This document shows, one piece after another, positions 16,874 through 25,172 of a stretch of 64,000 nucleotides of DNA. The position numbers and the translations under genes were made by a program. The notes beneath the pieces are model-generated. The model was not told the origin of the DNA. It saw only the letters and a program-made list of their open reading frames with translations, and ran no database searches. The DNA comes from Aquimarina sp. Aq107 (GTDB lineage: Bacteria > Bacteroidota > Bacteroidia > Flavobacteriales > Flavobacteriaceae). Position 1 is the first letter of the stretch; every line of letters begins with the position of its first letter. Where the stretch lies: NCBI RefSeq assembly GCF_943733665.1, contig NZ_OX030782.1, forward strand, positions 826,001 to 890,000, written 5' to 3'.

Positions 16874-18007
16874 TTAAAACTTATAGATGGCTCCAAGAAC
16901 AAAAGATGAAAGACTCTTTGTACCTTCTCCATCGTTATTAGGGAATGTATCCTCTGATGTAGAATCTAATCTTAATTCTGGCTTAAGTGTTAAGTTTCCG
17001 ACATCATAACTACCTGTAAGAGTAGCAGCAAAAACGCTTCCGTCTCCATCAGCATCTGTTTCTAACGCACCAACACCTTCTTCAAATTCTGCAAAATATT
17101 CTCCTCTTAATCCGATACTAAATTTCTCAGTAGCTTTAAATTGTGGGTATAGTGCTACACCATAAAATCCAGAAGCATCAGCATCACCTTGATCTTCTGT
17201 TGTTAAATAAGTAGCATTAACTCCTAAATAAAAACTTTCTGCTAGATCCCAACCTGTAGTAAGATCTACCTGAAATGTAGGTCCTACTTCTCCAGGTTCT
17301 CCTTCATTTCCATATCTGAAATTTAAATAAGCACTACCGTTATCAGCAGCATATCCAACTTGCGCACCAAAAATATAAGTGTCGAATGGGTTGTTTTCTG
17401 TGTAATCTGTTGGATTCATAACAGCTACCATTGCAGACCAATTATCATTGATTGCAAAATCAGCTTTAAGTCCTGTATGAGAAAAAGGTCCATAAGAGAA
17501 CATATAAGAAGTAGAGTAGTTAAAGTTACCTGTAGGAGATATTACCTCATACCCAAGAAACGTATTGAAATTACCAATAGTAAGTTTAACTTTCTCGGTT
17601 ACATTCCAATATGCATATAATTGGTTAACTATTTGTGCAGATCCTGTAGAAAGGAATACAGCATCTTCTCCTCTTGGGCCATATACTAAATCGGCAACGA
17701 ATCCTACTTTTTCTCCTTCGTACCCAAGGATAACATTAGCCATACCTAAAGCAAAGCCTGAAGTATTAGCAAATGATGTTGTTGGAGCTACAAATTCTGC
17801 AGAACCATTATCATCTCCATCAGCTAAAATACCTCTGTTAGGAGCCCCGAAATTATATCTAAAATATCCATCAACAGATCCATTAACCGAAAAGTTATCG
17901 AACCATTTTTTTTCTTCTTCTTCCTGTGCTACGGTGGTTAGACTAACTAGCGCAAGAGAAAAAAGACATACTTTTTTGAAAAGTTTTGTTACGGTTTTTG
18001 TTTTCAT
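16874..18007 (-). CDS. Outer-membrane porin, OmpL-like (bbp2 family)
   Basis: 377 residues from the ATG at 18007; an ATG at 18016 would add three residues. A signal peptide ending VAQ is followed by an acidic stretch (EEEEKKWFDNF) and repeated amphipathic beta strands with aromatic girdle residues, ending SSFVLGAIYKF with the terminal Phe typical of outer-membrane barrels. Proteins of this type form beta-barrel pores. In many flavobacteria the family sits beside amtB and P-II; here the P-II gene is next, across a terminator, but no amtB is present. Confidence 0.85.
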   Translation of the reverse strand: MKTKTVTKLFKKVCLFSLALVSLTTVAQEEEEKKWFDNFSVNGSVDGYFRYNFGAPNRGILADGDDNGSAEFVAPTTSFANTSGFALGMANVILGYEGEKVGFVADLVYGPRGEDAVFLSTGSAQIVNQLYAYWNVTEKVKLTIGNFNTFLGYEVISPTGNFNYSTSYMFSYGPFSHTGLKADFAINDNWSAMVAVMNPTDYTENNPFDTYIFGAQVGYAADNGSAYLNFRYGNEGEPGEVGPTFQVDLTTGWDLAESFYLGVNATYLTTEDQGDADASGFYGVALYPQFKATEKFSIGLRGEYFAEFEEGVGALETDADGDGSVFAATLTGSYDVGNLTLKPELRLDSTSEDTFPNNDGEGTKSLSSFVLGAIYKF

Positions 18008-18049
18008 AATAAACATTAATTGGTATTAATTTGTTTTTAATTGGAGCTG

Positions 18050-18079
18050 TAAAACTATGTTAAAACAATTTTACCCCAA
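18050..18079 (-). promoter_or_regulatory. Promoter of the porin gene
   Basis: Read on the minus strand: TTG (18079-18077), a 19-base spacer, TAGTTTTA (18057-18050). This is one mismatch from the consensus -7 box and gives a leader of about 35 bases. Confidence 0.5.
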
Positions 18080-18275
18080 TAAAAAATAGGGGTTCGATGG
18101 GTATTTTTACATATTTTCAATTTTATGCCCTTAAAAAATTAGACATTAACGTTTAATTAGCGATTTTTTAAGAATCTTGAAAGTGGATTTTTCGATTTAA
18201 ATGATAAAAAAGTGACTTTTAGGTCTATAATTTGTTAAATTATCTGAAAATAATAGTTAAGAATGATACTTAAAT

Positions 18276-18310
18276 AAAAAAGGCTTACCGGATATAGGTA
18301 AGCCTTTTTT
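18276..18310 (-). terminator. Terminator of the SRPBCC-crcB-P-II operon
   Basis: Stem AAAAAGGCTTACC with GGTAAGCCTTTTT around a 7-base loop, 20 bases beyond the P-II stop codon, with a T run on the minus strand. Confidence 0.88.
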
Positions 18311-18329
18311 AAAGTATGTAATTTTAATT

Positions 18330-18668
18330 TTAGTCTAGCGCTTGATTACCGTGCTCACCTGTTCGTATTCTGTAAGTATTTTGTATTTCTGATACAAAAA
18401 TTTTTCCATCTCCTACATCTCCAGTCTTAGCAGCATTGACAATGGTTTCAATTGTTTTTTGTTCAAATTCATCAGAAACGACAATGGATAAATATCTACG
18501 CTGTATATCTGTTGTACTATAGCTAATACCTCTATATACGTGACCTTTTTGCTCATTACCCACACCGGTAACATCCCAGTACGTAAAGAAATTTACTTCT
18601 ATTTCATGCAATGCATCTCTAACTTCTTTAAATCTTGATTTACGAATGATCGCTTCTATTTTTTTCAT
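18330..18668 (-). CDS. P-II family nitrogen regulatory protein
   Basis: 112 residues, the standard P-II length. The C-terminal signature KTGDVGDGKIFV and the start MKKIEAIIRKSRFKEVRDAL identify the family. The T-loop (TGVGNEQKGHVYRGISYSTT) does not match the classic proteobacterial form. P-II trimers sense ATP/ADP and 2-oxoglutarate and usually block the ammonium channel AmtB. No amtB is nearby; instead the gene is last in an operon after crcB (34-base gap). The partner is therefore uncertain. Confidence 0.88.
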   Translation of the reverse strand: MKKIEAIIRKSRFKEVRDALHEIEVNFFTYWDVTGVGNEQKGHVYRGISYSTTDIQRRYLSIVVSDEFEQKTIETIVNAAKTGDVGDGKIFVSEIQNTYRIRTGEHGNQALD

Positions 18669-18702
18669 TTATTCTTTATGGTGTTTAAGCGGATTAAAAT
18701 CA

Positions 18703-19074
18703 TTATATCATTTTTGCTATCCACATTCCTAAAAATACTAAAAGAAATCCTATCACAAAAGTACCTATGGCATATATTCCAAAGTTTACAAAGTCTCCAG
18801 ACCTTAAAAGCATATGGTTTTCATAGGCAAAAGTGGAGAATGTTGTAAATCCACCACAAAATCCTGTAGCAAGAAATAAAATGGTGTTCTGAGATAAAAT
18901 ATTGTTTTTTAGGGCTAGTCCTAATATAATACCAATCAGAAAACTACCTAGAATATTTGCAGCAAAAGTTCCATATGGAATCCCAGTAGCTTCATTATTT
19001 AGGTATTTACTGATAAGAAACCTTGCAACACTGCCGGTGCCTCCTCCTATAAATACAAGAAGTAATTGTTTCAT
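18703..19074 (-). CDS. crcB: Fluoride efflux channel CrcB/Fluc
   Basis: 123 residues with four membrane helices, as expected. The hallmark GFCGGFTTFSTF, the N-terminal GGGTGSVARF and the central YGTFAANILGSFLIG are all present. Fluc proteins work as antiparallel dimers that let fluoride leave the cell. The gene lies 16 bases after the SRPBCC gene and 34 bases before the P-II gene. I see no fluoride riboswitch upstream. Confidence 0.93.
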   Translation of the reverse strand: MKQLLLVFIGGGTGSVARFLISKYLNNEATGIPYGTFAANILGSFLIGIILGLALKNNILSQNTILFLATGFCGGFTTFSTFAYENHMLLRSGDFVNFGIYAIGTFVIGFLLVFLGMWIAKMI

Positions 19075-19090
19075 TTAGTAGGAGTATCTA

Positions 19091-20128
19091 TTATTTTATT
19101 GGGATATAAATTTCTGTGATCCAAGCTGCAGGATTAGGTTGTAGGGTCGCATTGGACCTGTAAACTTCAAAAGCAGGTGATTCAGCATTAGCTTCTAGTC
19201 CATTTTGCTCTATATATTTATAACCAGTCTCCCAAGCTTCTTTTAAGTTTATGTAATCTCCATTTAAAGTTATCTTTACAACTCTTTGTTTAGGTAATGA
19301 GCTACATAAAATATTACTGTCAGCAGGTGTAATAACTTCTTCTCTTACAGGTACTCCAGTCGAATAAATAGCTGTTCCTTGAGCTTCGTTATATTCATTA
19401 AAAAGGGTAAACGGCATACCAATTTGTGGAAGTTTATTCTGTTGTACATATGATACGACCGATGGAATCATTTGCTCGGTTTTTTGAGGAATGTCTGCAA
19501 TAGATGAGGCAGCCGCAATATACATGTAAAAGCCACCTCGGTGTTCGGTAACTCCATCAACATTGATTGAATATTCTTTCATTTTTTCATTTGCGTACGT
19601 ATCTAGTTTTTCTAGACCTTGTTTATACATAGGTCTTAAACTTTCAGACATAGTACTATCCTTTGTCATCCAAAATAATTTTTCCATAAAACCTTGTTCT
19701 CCTTTGATTCCCCAAGTGACTTTAGTTTTATTACTTTCGAGTTTTTCAAAATTCCAGTAAACGTCATTGGTAATTTCATCAACTACCGGCAGAACTATGG
19801 AAAGTTTTTGTTCTATACTAGAAAAAGGTGCGGCTTTTACCGTCTTCATTTTTCCATCTTCTTGTGTTTCACTTTTCCAGCTATATGAAGCTCCATTACC
19901 ACTGGTTTGGTTTCCGTATCCTAAAATTAAATCATCAGAATTATCCATCCAAGGATTCCATTTTTCCCATGTTTTGTATTCATTGACAGTATTAAAAAGG
20001 AGTTCATCAGGTGCGTCAATTACTCTACTTTCTTCTAGCTGAAATTTACCATCGATCATGGCTACGTAAGCTCCACCACCGATAACTAAAATAAGTAGAA
20101 GAAAGAATAGATATTTTATGATTTTCAT
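19091..20128 (-). CDS. SRPBCC (START-like) plus GyrI-like effector-binding domain protein
   Basis: 345 residues. One N-terminal membrane helix (about 5-25) anchors the protein. Residues about 30-180 form an SRPBCC/polyketide-cyclase-like fold (ESRVIDAPDELLFNTVNEY, WEKWNPWM), and about 190-345 an AraC effector-binding/GyrI-like domain (IPQKTEQMIPSVVSYVQQN ... PAAWITEIYIPIK). Both folds bind small hydrophobic ligands; no enzymatic motif is seen. It is the first gene of the operon with crcB and the P-II gene. Confidence 0.78.
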   Translation of the reverse strand: MKIIKYLFFLLLILVIGGGAYVAMIDGKFQLEESRVIDAPDELLFNTVNEYKTWEKWNPWMDNSDDLILGYGNQTSGNGASYSWKSETQEDGKMKTVKAAPFSSIEQKLSIVLPVVDEITNDVYWNFEKLESNKTKVTWGIKGEQGFMEKLFWMTKDSTMSESLRPMYKQGLEKLDTYANEKMKEYSINVDGVTEHRGGFYMYIAAASSIADIPQKTEQMIPSVVSYVQQNKLPQIGMPFTLFNEYNEAQGTAIYSTGVPVREEVITPADSNILCSSLPKQRVVKITLNGDYINLKEAWETGYKYIEQNGLEANAESPAFEVYRSNATLQPNPAAWITEIYIPIK

Positions 20129-20255
20129 GTTAGTTAGTTTAGATCTTTTCAGAAGCTAATATAATCAATTTTTAAAATGGGTTTTAGTTTTAAGATTTAC
20201 AATAGGTTATGATGTTATTAGTTTTACGCCTTATTAAGATTAGACTAGGTAAGCA

Positions 20256-20292
20256 TTTGAAAAACGCGATTTTTTTTATTTCGTTACATTTG
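20256..20292 (+). promoter_or_regulatory. Promoter of the dipeptidyl-peptidase III gene
   Basis: An exact TAnnTTTG box, TACATTTG (20285-20292), with a TTTG 25 bases upstream (20256-20259). The spacer is slightly long. The leader would be about 17 bases. Confidence 0.5.
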
Positions 20293-20315
20293 CTGCAAAC
20301 AATAAACATAAACAA

Positions 20316-22367
20316 ATGAAACTTAATCGTATAATATTTTTTATGACAGTTAGTATAATGCTAATTGCTTGTAAAAAGGATCCAAGTATACAGGATCAGA
20401 TTAATCAAGAAGAAACGAAACAAGAAGTGAAAGAAGAAAAATTCGATCATCTTGTGGAGCAATTTTCAGATATTAAAGTGCTTAGATATCAAATTCCAGG
20501 ATGGGAAAACCTTTCTCTTAAAGAGCAAAAACTAGTATATTATCTTACACAAGCTGGTTTAAGTGGAAGAGATATTATGTGGGATCAAAACTACCGACAT
20601 AACCTAGCAATCAGAAAATCTTTTGAAAAAGTGTATACCTCCTATGCAGGAGATAAAACTACAGATAATTGGAAGTTTTTTGAAACATATTTAAAGAGAG
20701 TATGGTTTTCTAATGGAATTCATCATCATTATAGCAATGATAAAATTAAGCCAGAGTTCGATAAGGATTATTTAGTAGCTCTTTTAGCAGAAACTAAGAC
20801 TGAATTGTCAGAAGATGCTATGAACATGATTTTTAATGAGGATGACTCTAAAAAAGTAAATCAAGCAAAAGGAGTTGATAACGTAGCTTTATCAGCAGTT
20901 AATTTTTACGGACCTGGTGTTACTAATAAGGATGTTACTTCTTTTTACGCTAATATGAAATCTCCGGACCCTAAAAAACCTTTATCATATGGTTTAAATT
21001 CTCAATTAATTAAGGAAAATGGAGCATTAAAAGAAAGAGTATACAAATCTGGAGGTTTATATGGAGCTGCTATTGATGAGATCATCAAATGGTTAGAAAA
21101 GGCACAAGGAGTTGCGGAAAATAAAGCACAAGGAGATGCATTAGGATTATTGATAGCGTATTATAAAACTGGTGATTTACAGACATGGGATGATTATAAT
21201 GTAGCATGGACTGCAGCTACCGAAGGTAATATTGATTATATCAATAGTTTTATCGAAGTATATAATGATCCATTAGGATATAGAGGTTCTTATGAAACAA
21301 TAGTACAGATCAAGGACTTTGATATGTCTAAGAAGATGGCAGTTTTATCAGAAAATGCACAATGGTTTGAGGATAATTCTCCATTAATGGATGAACATAA
21401 AAAAGATAGTGTAGTTGGAGTAACTTATAAAGTAGTTACAGTAGCTGGAGAAGCAGGTGACGCATCCCCAAGTACACCAATCGGAGTAAACCTTCCTAAC
21501 GCTAATTGGATTAGAGCAGCAGTTGGATCTAAATCAGTTTCTTTAGGTAATATTATTAATGCCTATAATAATGCTGGTGGATCAGGTCGTCTTAAAGAGT
21601 TTGTTCATGATGATGAAGAATATGAATTAGAAGAGAAATATGGGCAATTGGGAGATAAATTGCATACAGCTTTACACGAAGTTGTAGGACATGCTTCTGG
21701 ACAACTAAATCCTGGAGTTGGTGAGACTAAAGAGACGTTAAAGAATTACGCATCTACAATGGAAGAAGGGCGTGCCGATTTAGTAGGGTTGTATTATTTA
21801 ATGGATCCAAAATTACAAGAATTAGGATTGGTAGATGATTGGGAAAAAGTTGGAAAAGCAGCTTATGATGGTTATATAAGAAATGGATTAATGACACAGT
21901 TAATTCGCCTTAATTTAGGAGATGATGTAGAAGAAGCGCATATGCGTAATCGCCAATGGGTGAGTGCTTGGGCTTTTGAACAAGGAGAAAAAGATAATGT
22001 GATCGAAAAAGTAACTAGAGAAGGGAAAACATATTATAATATTAATGATTATACAAAGCTACGTGAAATTTTTGGTCGTCTTCTAAGAGAGACACAACGT
22101 ATTAAATCTGAAGGTGATTTTAAGGCAGCTGAGGCATTAGTAGAAGGTTATGGAGTGAAGGTGGATCAAGATATCCATGCAGAAGTCCTAAAAAGGAACG
22201 AACAATTTACTTCTGCTCCTTATAGTGGTTTTGTAAATCCAGTATTAGTTCCTGAAATGAATGAGAATGGAGAAATTACTAAGATAAATGTAACACAACC
22301 GAAAGATTTTGTTACTCAAATGTTAGAATATAGTAAGACTTATGGTTTCTTGCCAGAGGTAAACTAG
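20316..22367 (+). CDS. Dipeptidyl-peptidase III (M49) lipoprotein
   Basis: 683 residues. A lipoprotein signal peptide (MTVSIMLIAC, Cys at about 20) indicates membrane anchoring. The zinc site is HEVVGH (H454, E455, H459), the five-residue-spaced form known in Bacteroidetes DPP III, and the second motif EEGRAD supplies the third ligand (E483/E484 region). M49 enzymes remove dipeptides from the N-terminus of short peptides. Most family members are cytosolic, so an exported lipoprotein form points to a role in peptide scavenging in the envelope. It stands alone between its own promoter and terminator. Confidence 0.92.
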   Translation: MKLNRIIFFMTVSIMLIACKKDPSIQDQINQEETKQEVKEEKFDHLVEQFSDIKVLRYQIPGWENLSLKEQKLVYYLTQAGLSGRDIMWDQNYRHNLAIRKSFEKVYTSYAGDKTTDNWKFFETYLKRVWFSNGIHHHYSNDKIKPEFDKDYLVALLAETKTELSEDAMNMIFNEDDSKKVNQAKGVDNVALSAVNFYGPGVTNKDVTSFYANMKSPDPKKPLSYGLNSQLIKENGALKERVYKSGGLYGAAIDEIIKWLEKAQGVAENKAQGDALGLLIAYYKTGDLQTWDDYNVAWTAATEGNIDYINSFIEVYNDPLGYRGSYETIVQIKDFDMSKKMAVLSENAQWFEDNSPLMDEHKKDSVVGVTYKVVTVAGEAGDASPSTPIGVNLPNANWIRAAVGSKSVSLGNIINAYNNAGGSGRLKEFVHDDEEYELEEKYGQLGDKLHTALHEVVGHASGQLNPGVGETKETLKNYASTMEEGRADLVGLYYLMDPKLQELGLVDDWEKVGKAAYDGYIRNGLMTQLIRLNLGDDVEEAHMRNRQWVSAWAFEQGEKDNVIEKVTREGKTYYNINDYTKLREIFGRLLRETQRIKSEGDFKAAEALVEGYGVKVDQDIHAEVLKRNEQFTSAPYSGFVNPVLVPEMNENGEITKINVTQPKDFVTQMLEYSKTYGFLPEVN

Positions 22368-22390
22368 TAAGAAGATATTTTATTTTTGTA

Positions 22391-22432
22391 AATCACCTTC
22401 TAAGGGAATTAACTTAGAAGGTGATTTTTTTT
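22391..22432. terminator. Strong terminator between convergent genes
   Basis: Perfect 14-bp stem AATCACCTTCTAAG (22391-22404) with CTTAGAAGGTGATT (22413-22426), then a T run. It lies between dipeptidyl-peptidase III and the JmjC oxygenase gene. Confidence 0.9.
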
Positions 22433-22440
22433 AAGCTACT

Positions 22441-23610
22441 TTAAGAAGCAATATCAAGTATTCCAATTTTAGATAGTTGCCGGGTTACTAGAATTTTACT
22501 TTCATCATCAAGATTACAATGGATTTTATGGATAGGTAATGCTTGATTTTCGTTTATAAGTGCATTAATAAATGATTCACATTGTATTGGCATAGATAGT
22601 TTTAGATCATAAAATTTCACATCTATTTTTTCGCAGTTTTTGATCATTCTAAATTTGTTCTTTTCTCGAATCTTGATTTTAGAGTCTTTATTAATACAGT
22701 CAATATTCACTATTTGACTTAGTTGGCCTTGTGCGATAGCTTTTTGCCTACTATAAAAGTCATCAATAATCTCATCATCTTGTTGTAATTTTTTGATGAG
22801 TTCTGTAACAACATTGGTAACTTCGATAATCTCTTCATTTTTATCATTTTCGTTAATAGAATGAAATTTTGTGAATTTCCTTAACGGTAATATGGATTTA
22901 GATTTTTCTAAAAGAACTTCTGCTAAATGTTCTGCCCAAGTTTTGCCAATGATACCTGTAGTAATGTGCCCAGAATTTTGATTAGTACAATAGGCGTCAT
23001 GAACAATTCCTCTTGGGATATATAATACGTCTCCCTTTTTCAAGGTGAATTCGTCGATTATTTTACCAGGAATGAATTCTTCTTTGTTAAAAGGAGTTGT
23101 TTTATCAGCTAATAGAACAGGTTGATCATATATACGCCAATGTTTAGAACCTTCAAACTGAAATATAAATACATCGTGAGTATCGTAATGAGTAGAAAAC
23201 CCTTGAGACTTTTTTGGAGTAAGGTAGATGTTTGTTTGTATTTTATGTTTAAAAAAGGTCTCTAATTCATTAGTTAATTTTCTTAAACTGTAAATTTTAT
23301 TTTGCAGTCCAGACATTACTAAAGTACTTCCATTTTCGAATGCATTAGAGAATTTTAGAGGATCTATAATATCAGAATCTTTTATGGTATATTCATTAAC
23401 ATCTGGTTTTTCGGTTTTAGAATGATCAGCTAATCTAAAATCCGGGTGATGATTAGTTTGTGAAAACAAAATAGAATCTAAATCTTTAATAGATAGCAAT
23501 TGATCAAAGAAACTTCTATTTCTGTTTTTTATTATTAGGTGTTTTTTTTCAAAATATTCATTAAAAAAGACATCTGTAGTAATTGGATGTAATATTTCTT
23601 GCAGATTCAT
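22441..23610 (-). CDS. JmjC/cupin-type 2-oxoglutarate Fe(II) oxygenase
   Basis: 389 residues, cytoplasmic. The cupin-like JmjC domain (about 90-230) has the iron triad H141-x-D143 in THYDTHDVF and H204 in PRGIVHDAY. The overall plan resembles the MINA53/NO66/RoxA group of protein hydroxylases: N-terminal FFNEYFEKKHLIIK, the JmjC core, then a helical and winged C-terminus. Members hydroxylate His or Arg in ribosomal proteins, and relatives modify peptides in natural-product clusters. Directly upstream (41-base gap, same strand) is a 46-aa peptide gene, so this enzyme may act on a small peptide; that is inference. Ribosomal-protein hydroxylase is the alternative. Confidence 0.8.
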   Translation of the reverse strand: MNLQEILHPITTDVFFNEYFEKKHLIIKNRNRSFFDQLLSIKDLDSILFSQTNHHPDFRLADHSKTEKPDVNEYTIKDSDIIDPLKFSNAFENGSTLVMSGLQNKIYSLRKLTNELETFFKHKIQTNIYLTPKKSQGFSTHYDTHDVFIFQFEGSKHWRIYDQPVLLADKTTPFNKEEFIPGKIIDEFTLKKGDVLYIPRGIVHDAYCTNQNSGHITTGIIGKTWAEHLAEVLLEKSKSILPLRKFTKFHSINENDKNEEIIEVTNVVTELIKKLQQDDEIIDDFYSRQKAIAQGQLSQIVNIDCINKDSKIKIREKNKFRMIKNCEKIDVKFYDLKLSMPIQCESFINALINENQALPIHKIHCNLDDESKILVTRQLSKIGILDIAS

Positions 23611-23651
23611 ACGTGGTGTTTTATTATAAAGAAGGATTTAAATATTAACTT

Positions 23652-23792
23652 TTATAAATTCATCGGTTGATGAAAAGAACAAGAGGAGATTAAAAAAAAC
23701 GAAACTAAAAAAGCAGTAGTGTAAATCTTATTTATAGTTGTCTTTTTTAAATCTTTGAGTAATCTTTTAGAGAATGTAAAAACTTTAATCAT
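23652..23792 (-). CDS. 46-aa lipoprotein-like small peptide upstream of the oxygenase
   Basis: A short frame from ATG at 23792. It has a basic N-region of about 24 residues (SKRLLKDLKKTTINKI), a hydrophobic stretch (TTAFLVSFFLISSC) with a lipobox-like ISSC, then only eight more residues (SFHQPMNL). It resembles the 65-aa peptide at 23927: both have MxK start, long N-region, YxxAFLVS/YSALLVS core and a Ser-Cys end. A TAATTTTA box (23824-23817, minus strand) could be its promoter. It ends 41 bases before the oxygenase start. It could be a peptide substrate, a small lipoprotein or a degenerate copy; coding status is not proved. Confidence 0.5.
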   Translation of the reverse strand: MIKVFTFSKRLLKDLKKTTINKIYTTAFLVSFFLISSCSFHQPMNL

Positions 23793-23842
23793 AACTTTTA
23801 TTGTTTAGTGTTATGTTAAAATTACTATTGAATTAAGTGCAA

Positions 23843-23868
23843 AAAAATACCCAAAAGAGGGTATTTTT
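23843..23868 (-). terminator. Hairpin terminator, GGGTATTTTT type, copy 1
   Basis: Perfect 10-bp stem AAAAATACCC/GGGTATTTTT with a 6-base loop, downstream of the 65-aa peptide gene on the minus strand. Two near-identical hairpins are at 24175 and 25199. Confidence 0.8.
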
Positions 23869-23926
23869 CCAGTTACAATTTTATTGAATAACAAGGTAAC
23901 TTCTTTTGTTTTTTAATTCGAGTAAA

Positions 23927-24124
23927 TTAGTCTGAGTCCGCACAGTTAACACCAGCTCCTACAGCGTCTCCACTATTGCTGTCGGTGCAAACGGGACTGT
24001 CAGTAGTACAAGAAGTTGTTACTGCTAGAGATGATACTAATAAAGCAGAATAAAATGTCCTTCTGAAATTGTAGTTTTTAGAAACATTGTCAATTTCAAA
24101 ATCGGAAAGTTTCAATTTGGTCAT
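23927..24124 (-). CDS. 65-aa Cys/Asp-rich exported small peptide
   Basis: It starts MTKLKLSDFEIDNVSKNY, which recalls leader-like starts of Bacteroidetes peptide precursors. A hydrophobic segment follows (YSALLVSSLAVTTSC), and then a 26-residue tail rich in Asp, Ser, Gly and Cys (TTDSPVCTDSNSGDAVGAGV...). Cys residues are at 39, 46 and 61. The Cys39 context is lipobox-like but weak. A TAGTTTTA box lies at 24156-24149 on the minus strand. The gene is bracketed by terminators, so it has its own transcript. It could be a small lipoprotein, or a peptide modified by the adjacent oxygenase; neither is proved. Confidence 0.6.
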   Translation of the reverse strand: MTKLKLSDFEIDNVSKNYNFRRTFYSALLVSSLAVTTSCTTDSPVCTDSNSGDAVGAGVNCADSD

Positions 24125-24151
24125 AATTAAAATATTTAAAAGTTTTGTTAA

Positions 24152-24211
24152 AACTAGGCAGGAGATTGACGAAAGAAAATACCCAATTAAGGGTATTTTC
24201 TTAGCCTAGTT
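24152..24211 (-). terminator. Nested hairpin terminator, GGGTATTTT type, copy 2
   Basis: The inner stem GAAAATACCC (24175-24184) pairs with GGGTATTTTC (24191-24200) around a 6-base loop, and outer arms AACTAGGC (24152-24159) pair with GCCTAGTT (24204-24211). It ends the lipoprotein gene that stops at 24231 and overlaps the predicted promoter of the 65-aa peptide gene. Confidence 0.75.
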
Positions 24212-24230
24212 AACTCAAAAAAATAAAGGT

Positions 24231-25148
24231 CTAGTTTTTTGTGTATGTTAGTGTGTTAGAATTTCCACTACTGATAGTACCATTAAATGTATTTACAGTA
24301 TTACCATTATCTCTTACAGTGATAGTGTATGATGTAGCGCTTCCGCTAAAAATATTTACATAGAATTGATATGTGCCTGAAGGACCTCCATTGGCCCAAG
24401 TGATATTCTCTGAATTACCACCTGAACAATTTCCTGTACAATCTACATCTAATGCACCTCCAGAATTTGATTGTGGATTGTTAAAAGATAAAGTTTCACC
24501 ATTCGGATCTTGAACGTACAAATCTAAATCGGCACTACCGGACCAAGTAAGGTTAAATCTTGGACTTCCGTCTTGTCCCGCTAATCCTCCGCAATCAGAT
24601 GCGTCAACTAAACCTTGACATGAAGATTCATCACAATTACCGCAGAGCATAGCTACATCTCTTATGTTCGCTCTAGAGATATTTCCAGAAGATGTTTGTG
24701 CAAATTCATAGCATTTGATATCATGACATACTTGTGATAAATCTGCACAGATTCCTTGATTGATTAAGAAATCAAAATTTCCAGTACCAGCAGTGGCACC
24801 GTTGGTATTTACAGGAACAAAATAAATAGGCCCTGTTGTACCGAATCGCATTCCTACAGCATTTACATTTCCGTTTGGAGCGTTAAATGATATAGAATTA
24901 GTCATGGATTGTCCAGAAGCTAATGGCACAATGCTAGAAGAACCATTACCAATAGTTATGGATTCATCAATTTGTACGGTATTTGGATCTACCGTAAAAG
25001 AACCGGGAGGTAATATTAAATTGTCGTTCATGATGTTAGCAATTTGCGCAGGATCAGATATCCCTGAATTTCCTGAATCGCCATTGTCTTCGCTACAACT
25101 GTAACAACATAGTATTCCAATAATTGTAATTAGATAAAAATTTTTCAT
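24231..25148 (-). CDS. Cys-rich lipoprotein with a pre-peptidase-like beta-sandwich domain
   Basis: 305 residues. Signal peptide with lipobox-like CCYSC (Cys18) followed by a Ser/Gly/Asp linker. The middle part (about 135-190) holds a cluster of about nine cysteines (GICADLSQVC, DIKCYEF, CGNCDESSCQGL, DASDCGG). The C-terminal part (about 195-305) looks like a bacterial pre-peptidase/PPC-type beta-sandwich (FNLTWSGSADLDLYVQDPNG ... YTITVRDNGNTVNTFNG), which binds calcium or carbohydrate in other proteins. Function unknown. It has an exact -7 box upstream and a terminator on each side, so it is transcribed alone. Confidence 0.65.
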   Translation of the reverse strand: MKNFYLITIIGILCCYSCSEDNGDSGNSGISDPAQIANIMNDNLILPPGSFTVDPNTVQIDESITIGNGSSSIVPLASGQSMTNSISFNAPNGNVNAVGMRFGTTGPIYFVPVNTNGATAGTGNFDFLINQGICADLSQVCHDIKCYEFAQTSSGNISRANIRDVAMLCGNCDESSCQGLVDASDCGGLAGQDGSPRFNLTWSGSADLDLYVQDPNGETLSFNNPQSNSGGALDVDCTGNCSGGNSENITWANGGPSGTYQFYVNIFSGSATSYTITVRDNGNTVNTFNGTISSGNSNTLTYTKN

Positions 25149-25172
25149 TTGAATGGTATTTTTTGTTTACAT

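Noticed and set aside
18060..18100. CCCC/GGGG inverted repeat upstream of the porin gene as a terminator or fluoride riboswitch
   Set aside because: The stem is only about 5 bases around an AT loop and overlaps the porin promoter; no riboswitch core is visible and crcB lies in another transcript.
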